Shown here piece after piece: positions 8,712-15,947 of a stretch of 64,000 bases of DNA. The stretch's first letter is position 1. Each line of letters begins with the position of its first letter. Position numbers and translations under genes: made by a program. The notes below the pieces were generated by a model, which was not told where the DNA came from, did no database searches, and saw only the letters and a list, made by a program, of their open reading frames with translations. Origin of the DNA: Actinacidiphila cocklensis (GTDB lineage: Bacteria; Actinomycetota; Actinomycetes; Streptomycetales; Streptomycetaceae); the NCBI RefSeq assembly GCF_907177275.1, contig NZ_CAJSLV010000046.1:62001-126000 (forward strand), given 5' to 3'.

Positions 8712-8725
8712 TAGAACAAGTTTCA
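8712..8725. promoter_or_regulatory. KstR-type TetR operator
   Basis: TAGAACAAGTTTCA matches the TnnAACnnGTTnnA palindrome known for mycobacterial KstR at every specified position. It sits 53 bp upstream of the glycosyltransferase start (minus strand) and about 100 bp upstream of the KstR-like TetR gene (plus strand), so it can control both. No second copy was seen in this gap. Confidence 0.75.
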
Positions 8726-8825
8726 GACTCGATGGTACAGACGGCGAGTCCACCGGGAAGCGGACGGGGTCCTCGGCCCCCGTCCGAGCGCATGCCGGTG
8801 CCGCGCGTGACGGATGGATGTACGA

Positions 8826-9416
8826 ATGGGCCGCATCACCGCTTTGACCGTACGGCAGGAGGCCAGGCGGCGGCGCATCCTGGACGCCAGCACCCGGCTC
8901 GCCGCCGGCGGCGGCTTCGACGCGGTCCAGATGCGGGAGGTCGCCGAGGAGTCGGGGGTGGCCCTCGGCACGCTCTACCGCTACTTCCCCTCCAAGGTCC
9001 ACCTGCTGGTCGCCGTCATGCAGGACCAGCTCGGGCAGCTGCACGACACGCTCCGCGACCGGCCGCCGAGTGCGGCGTCGCCGGGCGAGCGGGTCGCGGA
9101 GACCCTGCTGAGAGCTTTCCGCGCGCTGCAGCGCGAGCCGTTGCTCGCCGACGCGATGGTGCGCGCGGTGATCTTCGCGGACCGGTCGGTCCGCGCGGAG
9201 GTCGACACGGTGTCCGTGCTCACCCGGGCGATCATCCTCGACGCGATGCGGATCGGCTCCGAGCCGTCCGCGGACATGCTGTCCGCGGTTCGTGTCGTCG
9301 AGCACACCTGGCATGCGACGCTCGTCAGCTGGCTCGCCGACCGCTCCCCGGTCGACCAGGTCCGCGAAGACCTCCGGACCGTCTGCCGCCTCATCCCTCC
9401 GGGGGTTGCGGGGTAG
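8826..9416 (+). CDS. TetR-family regulator, KstR-like
   Basis: This encodes 196 residues from ATG 8826, which follows the SD-like GGATGGA; an ATG at 8814 is the alternative. The N-terminal helix-turn-helix reads RRRRILDASTRLAAGGGFDAVQMREVAEESGVALGTLYRYFPSKVHLLVAVM. The QMR-VAE, VALGTLYRYFPSKVHLL wording is characteristic of KstR, the cholesterol/lipid-catabolism repressor of actinobacteria that responds to CoA thioesters. The matching operator lies in the divergent promoter region. Here it probably controls itself and the glycosyltransferase operon, not a sterol cluster, since no sterol genes are nearby. Confidence 0.85.
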   Translation: MGRITALTVRQEARRRRILDASTRLAAGGGFDAVQMREVAEESGVALGTLYRYFPSKVHLLVAVMQDQLGQLHDTLRDRPPSAASPGERVAETLLRAFRALQREPLLADAMVRAVIFADRSVRAEVDTVSVLTRAIILDAMRIGSEPSADMLSAVRVVEHTWHATLVSWLADRSPVDQVREDLRTVCRLIPPGVAG

Positions 9417-9443
9417 GCGGGGGCGCCTTGCGGTGGGATCGCA

Positions 9444-9466
9444 CCTTTCCCCCGGTGGGGGAAAGG
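9444..9466. terminator. Bidirectional hairpin terminator
   Basis: A perfect 10-bp inverted repeat, CCTTTCCCCC-GGT-GGGGGAAAGG, lies between the convergent TetR gene (ends 9416) and SDR gene (ends 9495). Confidence 0.8.
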
Positions 9467-9494
9467 ACCCGGGACGGACAGGACCGGGCAGGGC

Positions 9495-10355
9495 TCAGGG
9501 GCCGAAGGACGCCGGCGTGAGCCGAAGCGCGGAGAGGAGTGCGCGGTCGCGCACCGCCGTGGGGAGGCGCCGCGCCACGCGGATCGTGCGGGCGTCGGGG
9601 CCGACGAGATAGCGCGTGCGCGGCCGCCGCGCGGTGAGCGCGTGGTGGACGGCGTCCACCGCGTCGTCCACCGGCCGGAGCTTCGTGGCGGCCACCGACT
9701 CCGCCGCCGCGGCGGCGGCACGTGCGTACTGCCGCTCGACGTCCGGCCCGCCGGCCGCCCCGTCGGCGCGCGCGGACCTGACCGCCCGGTCGAAGATCTC
9801 CGTCCGCATCGCCCCGGGCTCGACGAGCGCGACCTTCACCCCCTGGTGCCGCAGCTCGATCCGCAGGGAGTCCGTCATCGAGGCCAGCGCCGCCTTGGAC
9901 GCGGCGATCGGGCCGAAGAAGGGCAGCGCGACCAGCGAGCTGAGGGCGCCGATGTTGACGACCCGCCCGCGGCTCGCGCGCAGCGCGGGGAGGAACGTGC
10001 GGGTCACCGCCATGAGCCCGAGGACGTTGACGTCGAACTGCCGGCGCAGCGCCGCCGCGGGCACCTGCTCCCAGAACCCCTGGACGATCAGCCCCGCGCT
10101 GTTGACCAGGGCGTCCAGCGAACCGCCGACCTGGTCAGCGGCGGCGGCCACGCTCGCCTCGTCGGTGACGTCGAACGTGACGGGGCGGATGTCGCCGGGC
10201 AGGTCGGCGAGCCGCAGGGCGTCGGCCTGGTTGCGTACCGCCGCGTGGACCGTCCAGCCCTCGGCGGCGAGCCGGCGGGTCACGGCGGTGCCGAGGCCGC
10301 CGGAGGCCCCGGTGACGAGCACGGACCGGGCGGACGGGGTGGGAGAGTGCGACAC
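9495..10355 (-). CDS. SDR-family protein lacking the catalytic Ser and Tyr
   Basis: This encodes 286 residues from GTG 10355. The NAD(P) site is intact (VTGASGGLG, about 13-21; DVTDEAS; NSAG). However, the active-site block reads NIGALSSLVALPFFGP, then IAASKAAL. Aligned without gaps to classical SDRs, the catalytic Ser is Ala and the catalytic Tyr of YxxxK is Ile, with only Lys kept. It may be a non-catalytic or re-purposed SDR. It is divergent from an MmyB-type regulator at 10452, a pairing common in actinobacteria where the regulator controls the oxidoreductase. Confidence 0.85.
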   Translation of the reverse strand: MSHSPTPSARSVLVTGASGGLGTAVTRRLAAEGWTVHAAVRNQADALRLADLPGDIRPVTFDVTDEASVAAAADQVGGSLDALVNSAGLIVQGFWEQVPAAALRRQFDVNVLGLMAVTRTFLPALRASRGRVVNIGALSSLVALPFFGPIAASKAALASMTDSLRIELRHQGVKVALVEPGAMRTEIFDRAVRSARADGAAGGPDVERQYARAAAAAAESVAATKLRPVDDAVDAVHHALTARRPRTRYLVGPDARTIRVARRLPTAVRDRALLSALRLTPASFGP

Positions 10356-10451
10356 GGAACACCCTTTCGGACGTGCGGGATTGCGGACGTGGGCCTTCGG
10401 ACGAAGGTGATCTCCCTTCCACCCTCGGGGCGGCCGTGGCCGCCGTGAAGA

Positions 10452-11357
10452 GTGCGGGTTTTACTGGTGGCGGCGACACCAGCATCCGGCAGCGGGAGGC
10501 CCACCCTGAGCGAGTACAGCCGCAAGGAACTCGGCGCCTTCCTGCGCTCCCGGCGCGAGCGCAGCGAGCCCTCGGCGCTCGCGGCGGGCCTGCCGGCCGG
10601 CGGCCGGCGGCGGACGCCGGGGCTGCGCCGGGAGGAGGTCTCGCTGCTGTCGGGCGTCAGCCTGACCTGGTACACATGGCTTGAGCAGGGCAGGGACATC
10701 AACGTCTCGCCGCAGATCCTGCGGGCGCTGGCCCGGGCACTGTCGCTCGACGGCGTCGAGCGCGACCATCTGTTCCGGCTGGCCGGAGCCGAACCGCCGC
10801 CCGCGGTCCGCACGGCCGCCCCGTCGCCGGTGAGCCCGGCGCTGCGCGCCTTCCTCGACGCCCAGTCGCCGAACCCGGCCTTCGTCATCGACCGCTGCTT
10901 CGACGTCCTGGCGTGGAACGACGCGGAGGAGGCGCTGGTGGCGGGCCGGCTGGACGTCGACCGGCCGCAGGCCGAACTCAACGTGCTGTGGCTGATGTTC
11001 ACCGAGCCCGGCCTCACGGAGCTGTTCGACGACTGGGACGGCGAGGTGCGCTGGCTGACCGCGATGCTGCGCGGGCAGGCGGCGTACGAGATGGACAACC
11101 CGCGGTTCGCCGAGCTGATCGAGGCGCTGCTCGGGGCGAGCCCGCTCTTCCGCGAGCTGTGGGCGGCGCACGACGTGCAGGCCTTCCGGTCCTCGACCCG
11201 CCGCTTCCACCACCCGGTGGTCGGCCGGCTCGACCTGTCGTACGTGCGGTTGGCGGTGGAGGACGATCCCGGCCGCAGCGTGGTGGTGCATTTCCCCGAG
11301 CCGGGCTCGGCGACGCAGGAGCGGCTGCGGCGACTGGTGGGGCGCCCGGCGTTGTGA
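10452..11357 (+). CDS. MmyB-like XRE-family transcriptional regulator
   Basis: This encodes 301 residues. The N-terminal helix-turn-helix (ELGAFLRSRRERSEP, RTPGLRREEVSLLSGVSLTWYTWLEQGRDINVSPQILRALARAL) is followed by an MmyB ligand-binding domain (NPAFVIDRCFDVLAWNDAEEALV, NVLWLMFTEPG, DLSYVRLAVEDDPGRSVVVHFPEPGS). It likely binds a fatty-acid-like ligand and controls the divergent SDR. GTG 10452 is the only strong start found. If it is used, codon 4 is TTA, a rare bldA-dependent codon in Streptomyces; GTG 10467 would avoid it. Confidence 0.85.
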   Translation: MRVLLVAATPASGSGRPTLSEYSRKELGAFLRSRRERSEPSALAAGLPAGGRRRTPGLRREEVSLLSGVSLTWYTWLEQGRDINVSPQILRALARALSLDGVERDHLFRLAGAEPPPAVRTAAPSPVSPALRAFLDAQSPNPAFVIDRCFDVLAWNDAEEALVAGRLDVDRPQAELNVLWLMFTEPGLTELFDDWDGEVRWLTAMLRGQAAYEMDNPRFAELIEALLGASPLFRELWAAHDVQAFRSSTRRFHHPVVGRLDLSYVRLAVEDDPGRSVVVHFPEPGSATQERLRRLVGRPAL

Positions 11358-11540
11358 ACCCTCGCCAGACAGGGCGCGTTCGGGTCCACCCCGCACGCCC
11401 CCCGAGCGCAACTGGCCGCTCTCGACTGCTCCCGTATGACTGAAAACCGGGTCCTCCGCGACATCTCGCCGGGGTAGAACCGGGGGGCAATGAAGCGTTG
11501 CTGCGGGGATCGGTGCGACAACACAAGGGGAAAATCCGAC

Positions 11541-12155
11541 GTGATACGCGTTCTGGTGGCCCATGACACAAGCCTGCTGCGGTCCGCTCTCGCGGCGCTG
11601 CTCGTCAGGGAGCCCGACTTCGAGGTGACGGATACCGGATGGCACGGGTTGAGCGAGAACGGGCGATTACTCGGGCCCCATGTGTGCGTGGTCGACGCGG
11701 ACTGTCCCGGCTGGCGCCGGCACACCGACAGGGCAGCGGCCCCGCCGGCCGGCGCCCGTGGGGCCGGCGTCGGCAGTGGGCTGATCGTCCTCACCAACGG
11801 GGGGAAACCGGGGAATCTGCGCCGGGCCTACACGGCCGACGCGTTGGGCTTCGTGAACAAGGACCGCTCGGCCGACCGGCTGCCCGCCGCGGTGCGGCAG
11901 GTGGCACAGGGGAAACGGTTCGTCGACGAGTCGCTGGCGGTGGAGTTCCTGCAGGCCGCCGATATGCCCCTCACAAAGCGGGAGTTGAGCGTGCTGTCGC
12001 TGAGCGCGGAAGGCGCCTCCGTCGCGGAGATCGCGCGCAGCCTGCATCTGTGCAACGGCACGGTGCGCAACTACCTGGCGGCGATCACCCGCAAGACCGG
12101 TGCGCGCAACCGGGTCGACGCCATCCGGATCTCCCGCTTCGCGGGCTGGCTCTGA
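11541..12155 (+). CDS. ramR: RamR-type response regulator of the lanthipeptide cluster
   Basis: This encodes 204 residues from GTG 11541. The receiver-like domain keeps the phosphoacceptor position (VCVVDADCPG), Thr (VLTNGGKPG) and Lys (GFVNKD). The acidic pocket reads AHD in place of AED, and a low-complexity insert replaces part of the domain, so phosphorylation may be weak or absent. The C-terminal LuxR helix-turn-helix (PLTKRELSVLSLSAEGASVAEIARSLHLCNGTVRNYL) is intact. It converges on ramB with a 9-bp gap. Location and architecture match RamR/AmfR, activator of the SapB operon. Confidence 0.85.
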   Translation: MIRVLVAHDTSLLRSALAALLVREPDFEVTDTGWHGLSENGRLLGPHVCVVDADCPGWRRHTDRAAAPPAGARGAGVGSGLIVLTNGGKPGNLRRAYTADALGFVNKDRSADRLPAAVRQVAQGKRFVDESLAVEFLQAADMPLTKRELSVLSLSAEGASVAEIARSLHLCNGTVRNYLAAITRKTGARNRVDAIRISRFAGWL

Positions 12156-12164
12156 GCCGCAGGT

Positions 12165-13994
12165 CTAAGGGCCGGTCGTCGCGGCCGCCCAGGCGGCGGC
12201 CAGGTCGCGGTAGAGCGGGGAGCCGGCGAGCAGGTCGGCGTGCGGGCCGCAGGTGGTGTCGGCGCCGTCCAGGACGAGGGTGCGGTCCGCGCGGCGCGCG
12301 GAGCTGATCCGGTGGGCGATGACGACCAGGGTGGTCGCGGGCCGGTCGGCGAAGGCGCGTTCCGCGAACGCCTCGGCCGCCGGGTCGAGATGGCAGGTGG
12401 CCTCGTCCAGCACGACGACCCCGGCGGGGGCGAGGTAGGTGCGGGCCAGGGCGAGCAGCTGCCGCTCGCCGGTGGACAGCGCGGCCGGGTCGACCTGCGC
12501 GTCGGGGCCGCCGAGCGCGTCGACCAGTCCTGCGGCGCCCACCGCGGCCGCCGCGGCGGTGACCAGGGCGGGGGTGGTGTGCGCGCGGAGGTAGCCGATG
12601 TTCTCCCCGACGGTGCCGCGGAAGACGTAGGCCTCCTGCGGCACGAGGGCGACCGCCCCCGCCCGCCGCACCACCCCCGCGCTCGGCACCAGCAACCCGG
12701 CGATCAGGCCCGCGAGCGTGGACTTCCCCACCCCGCTCGGCCCGACGACGGCCAGATGCTCCCCGCCCCCGACCGCCAGGTCCAACTCCCGCACCACCGG
12801 CTCGGCGCCGACCCCGTAGGCGAACGTGACCCCGCGCAAATCCAGCACAACGCCTTTTGGGGCAGGGGCTGTCGACCGACCGCCCCGGACGCCGTCCGGC
12901 AGCGGCGGCCCCGCGGGCTCGCCCGGAGCGCCGCCCCCTGGCAGCGGAACGGATGCGGCCAGAAAGCCGCGTGCGGGTCCACTCCCCACCGCTGCCGGCG
13001 GCCCCGCGGGCTCGGGCACGGTGCTCTCGGGAGGTGGTGGCGGGGTGCTGGTGAGGTGGGTCAGGACGACGGTCAGGCGGGTGCCGGAGGTCGCGAGGGT
13101 GTGGAGCAGGGCCTGGAGGGCGGGTTGCAGGGACTGGGTCAGGTAGGCGAAGGCGCCGAGCAGCGCGCCGGGGGTGATGCGGTGGGAGGACAGCAGCCAG
13201 GGGGTCGCCACCAGCAGCAGCACGATCGGGAGTTGGCCGGCGACGGCGAGTGCGCCGGTGCGGGCCACGCCCCACGTGGCGAGCGCGCGGGACGCGCGCA
13301 GCGCGGCCGCGATGCGGGTGTCGGCCCGCTCGGCCATCGGCTGCTGCGCCCCGCACGCGGTGATGTCGCGCAGCCCGCCGGCGAGCGCACCGCACTCCTC
13401 GGCGACCGCCTCGTCCGCGGCGAGGAAGCGCCGCTGGCGCCTGGCCAGCGGGCGCAGGGCCAGGGCGAAGAGCGCCGTGCCCACCGCCAGCGGCGGCAGC
13501 ACCACCAGCAGCAGCACCGGCGCGAGCGTGATCATGCCGGCCACGACGCCCGCTGCCGTGAAGGCGAAGGACCGCAGCACCATCACGATGCCGCCCAGCG
13601 AATCCCTGGCGATCTCGACCTGGTGGGTGAGCCGGGAGACCACCGCGGAGTCCGCGGGCTGCCCCCCGCCGCGGGCCGCGGCACGGACCGCGCCGGCCAG
13701 GCCGCCCCGCACCACCCGCCGCACCAGCCGGTCCCGCAGCGGTTCGACCAGGTCGGCGATGCCGCGGAAGACCCGCGCGGTGCCGTACGCGCCGACCGGT
13801 ACGGCCGCCGCGGCGAGCGCCAGCCACCACAGGCCTGTGCCCTGCCGGCCGCGCAGGAAACCCTGGTCCAGGGCGTGGGCCAGGGCGAAGCCGAACAGGA
13901 AGGTCTGCCCGGCTTCGAGCACCGACCAGCCGAGCAGCACCGCGACGACGGCGCCGCGGCCGCGTACGCAGTCCCTGATCCGTAGCTCACGCAT
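12165..13994 (-). CDS. ramB: ABC exporter half-transporter, RamB type
   Basis: This encodes 609 residues. The N-terminal six-helix ABC membrane domain is followed by an unusually long Pro/Ala/Gly linker (about residues 315-375), then a complete nucleotide-binding domain: Walker A GPSGVGKST, Q-loop LVPQEAYVF, signature LSTGERQ, Walker B VVVLDEATCHLD and H-loop VIAHR. It overlaps ramA by 8 bp and should pair with it as a heterodimer exporting the ramS product. It is the last gene of the ramC-S-A-B operon. This subunit carries the catalytic Glu. Confidence 0.9.
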   Translation of the reverse strand: MRELRIRDCVRGRGAVVAVLLGWSVLEAGQTFLFGFALAHALDQGFLRGRQGTGLWWLALAAAAVPVGAYGTARVFRGIADLVEPLRDRLVRRVVRGGLAGAVRAAARGGGQPADSAVVSRLTHQVEIARDSLGGIVMVLRSFAFTAAGVVAGMITLAPVLLLVVLPPLAVGTALFALALRPLARRQRRFLAADEAVAEECGALAGGLRDITACGAQQPMAERADTRIAAALRASRALATWGVARTGALAVAGQLPIVLLLVATPWLLSSHRITPGALLGAFAYLTQSLQPALQALLHTLATSGTRLTVVLTHLTSTPPPPPESTVPEPAGPPAAVGSGPARGFLAASVPLPGGGAPGEPAGPPLPDGVRGGRSTAPAPKGVVLDLRGVTFAYGVGAEPVVRELDLAVGGGEHLAVVGPSGVGKSTLAGLIAGLLVPSAGVVRRAGAVALVPQEAYVFRGTVGENIGYLRAHTTPALVTAAAAAVGAAGLVDALGGPDAQVDPAALSTGERQLLALARTYLAPAGVVVLDEATCHLDPAAEAFAERAFADRPATTLVVIAHRISSARRADRTLVLDGADTTCGPHADLLAGSPLYRDLAAAWAAATTGP

Positions 13995-15663
13995 CGGCGG
14001 CGTCCCCGAACAGCGCCCGGTAGTCGGCGTCGGCCCACAGCACGTCGTGCGGTGCCAGCGCGCGGATGCGCCCGGCGTCGAGCCAGGCGACCAGGTCGGC
14101 GCGGGCGGCGGTGGCCGCGCGGTGGGTGGTGAGCAGCCGGGTGCGGTGTGCGTGGTCGTGGAAGAGGGCGCGGGCGACCCGGACTTCGGTGACGGTGTCG
14201 AGGCTCGATGTCGCGTCGTCGAGGACGAGCAGCCGCCCGGGGCGGGCGAACGCCCGCGCCAGGCCGAGGCGTTGGATCTCGCCGCCGGAGAAGGGCGCCC
14301 GGCTCCGGGCGGTGGCGTAGCCGTCGGGCAGCAGGCGCACGAAGCCGTCCGCCTCCGCGGCCCGCGCGCCCCGCGTGACGTGCTCGAAGGGCAGCGGGCG
14401 CGGCCCGAAGGCGATGGCGTCGCCGACGGTGTCGCCGAGCAGCGCCGGGCGCTCGAAGGCGTAGCCGACGGCGTCCCGCAGCTCGGCGGCCGTCAGTTCG
14501 GGCAGCGGGCAGTCGTCGAGCAGGACGGTGCCGCCGTCGGGGTCGGCCAACCGCCCGGCGAGCGCGGCCAGTACGGACTTGCCGGCGCCGGAGCGTCCGA
14601 CGACGGCCACGCAGCTCCCGCCGGGCACGGTGAGGTCGAGCCGGTCCAGTACGGTGTCGGCGCCGCGGACCGCGGTGACCGCGCGCAGCTCCAGGGCGCC
14701 GGGGCCGTGCCGCGGCAACTGCCGTGTGCCGTGGGCGGGTACGGGGACGGCCAGCACCTCGTCGACCCGGGTCGCGGCGGCCCTGCCCTTGACGACGGCT
14801 CCCAACTGGCCGACGAGGACGCCGATTCCGGTGGCCAGCAGGACGTAGCGGCTGGCGGCGAGCAGGTCGCCGACGCTGAGCGCGCCGACGGACAGCCTGA
14901 TGCCGCCGACCGCGAGGACGGTGAGCTGGAGCAGCGGCACCAGGACCGCGGCCTGGGCGGTCGCACGGCCCTGGACGCGCCACATCCGCCGCCCCTGCGT
15001 GCCGAGTTCGGGCAGCGGGGCCAGGATCCGGGCGTTCTCCCGCTCCTCGGTTCCGGCGGCGGCGATGGTCCGCGCCCCGCCCAGCGCCTCGACCAGCAGG
15101 GTGGCGATACGGCCCTGGGCGTTCTGGTAGCCGATGACGGAGTCCGCGGAGGCGCGGGCGAAGCGGTGCACGAGCAGTGCCAGCAGCGGTGCGCCGGCGA
15201 GGAAGGCGACGGCGAGCCACACGTCGGTCAGGCCGAGTGCGACGATGCCGCCGACCGGTGCGGCGAGCGCCGCGGGCAGTGCGGCGGCGGCCGCGGGGGT
15301 CGCGGCGGCGTCCGAGGCGTTCCCGACCACCCGGGTGACCAGGTCCCCGGTCCCCTTCCCCGCCGCACGCGGCCCCGCGGCCAGCATGTGCCGCACGGTC
15401 CGCCGCCGTATCCGGGCGGCGGACCGTGCGGTGGTGAGTCCGGCGAGCAGGTCCTCCCCGGCCCCGGTCGCCGTCTGCGCGGCGATGAGCCCCCCGCACG
15501 CCGCGACCCACCATCCGGCAGCCGCCCCCCGCAGCAGCAGGTCGAGTGCGTGCCCGAGCGCGTACGGCAGCGCCAGCGCCACCGCCGCGGAGAGCAGGCC
15601 GAGCACGGTGATCCCCACGACCCGTCCGGCGTCCTGCCGCCCGGTCTCGACGACGACCGCCAT
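13987..15663 (-). CDS. ramA: ABC exporter half-transporter, RamA type
   Basis: This encodes 558 residues. The N-terminal membrane domain is about residues 1-300. The nucleotide-binding domain has Walker A GRSGAGKS at about 352, signature FSGGEIQR and Walker B LLVLDDATSSLD. The usual catalytic Glu after Walker B is Asp, and the Q-loop position reads FERP with Glu for Gln. This is the degenerate-site pattern of heterodimeric ABC exporters, with RamB supplying the intact site. It lies immediately 3' of the ramS-ramA hairpin. Order and orientation follow the ramCSAB arrangement. Confidence 0.9.
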   Translation of the reverse strand: MAVVVETGRQDAGRVVGITVLGLLSAAVALALPYALGHALDLLLRGAAAGWWVAACGGLIAAQTATGAGEDLLAGLTTARSAARIRRRTVRHMLAAGPRAAGKGTGDLVTRVVGNASDAAATPAAAAALPAALAAPVGGIVALGLTDVWLAVAFLAGAPLLALLVHRFARASADSVIGYQNAQGRIATLLVEALGGARTIAAAGTEERENARILAPLPELGTQGRRMWRVQGRATAQAAVLVPLLQLTVLAVGGIRLSVGALSVGDLLAASRYVLLATGIGVLVGQLGAVVKGRAAATRVDEVLAVPVPAHGTRQLPRHGPGALELRAVTAVRGADTVLDRLDLTVPGGSCVAVVGRSGAGKSVLAALAGRLADPDGGTVLLDDCPLPELTAAELRDAVGYAFERPALLGDTVGDAIAFGPRPLPFEHVTRGARAAEADGFVRLLPDGYATARSRAPFSGGEIQRLGLARAFARPGRLLVLDDATSSLDTVTEVRVARALFHDHAHRTRLLTTHRAATAARADLVAWLDAGRIRALAPHDVLWADADYRALFGDAADA

Positions 15664-15712
15664 GTGCTCGCTCCTTCGGCAGATCCGGCCGGCCCGACCC
15701 GGCAGGGTGGAG

Positions 15713-15746
15713 CCCCGGGCGGCCCGGTGGACCGGGCCGCCCGGGG
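15713..15746 (-). terminator. Intra-operon hairpin between ramS and ramA
   Basis: A perfect inverted repeat has 16-bp arms, CCCCGGGCGGCCCGGT and ACCGGGCCGCCCGGGG, around a 2-nt loop. It starts 10 nt after the ramS stop. It should attenuate read-through into the exporters or protect the ramC-ramS mRNA 3' end, giving excess precursor over transporter. Confidence 0.85.
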
Positions 15747-15755
15747 CTGGTTGCC

Positions 15756-15878
15756 TCAGAGGCAGACGAGGAAGCTCACGGAGCTGATGCAGCCGATCAG
15801 GCTCAGCGAGCTGGCGGGGGCGCCGCCGCCGTTGTGACCGTTCTCCGGCTCCATGTTCTGCAGGTCGAGAAGTGCCAT
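15756..15878 (-). CDS. ramS: Class III lanthipeptide precursor (SapB/RamS type)
   Basis: This encodes 40 residues, shorter than typical gene-caller limits. The leader begins MALLDLQNMEPE, matching the conserved (L/F)DLQ-x-ME leader box recognised by class III synthetases. The C-terminal core SSLSLIGCISSVSFLVCL contains two Ser-x2-Ser-x3-Cys motifs (S23/S26/C30 and S32/S35/C39), the substrate pattern for lanthionine or labionin rings and the same double pattern as SapB. The inter-ring linker is a single Ile, and the core is strongly hydrophobic and uncharged. The SD-like GAAAGGACACTGAC precedes ATG 15878. It sits between ramC and ramA. Confidence 0.92.
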   Translation of the reverse strand: MALLDLQNMEPENGHNGGGAPASSLSLIGCISSVSFLVCL

Positions 15879-15947
15879 GTCAGTGTCCTTTCAATGGGTT
15901 GACAACAGAGGTGGTGCACGGCTCCGGCCGGGGCGGCCGGACCCGGA

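Noticed and set aside
10280..11797. 505-residue minus-strand open frame opposite the MmyB and ramR genes
   Set aside because: Ser/Arg-rich composition without motifs; the plus strand carries recognisable domains through the same interval.
13174..15837. 887-codon plus-strand open frame opposite ramA and ramB
   Set aside because: A shadow frame: low-complexity Gly/Asp/Arg product, while the minus strand encodes complete ABC exporter domains.
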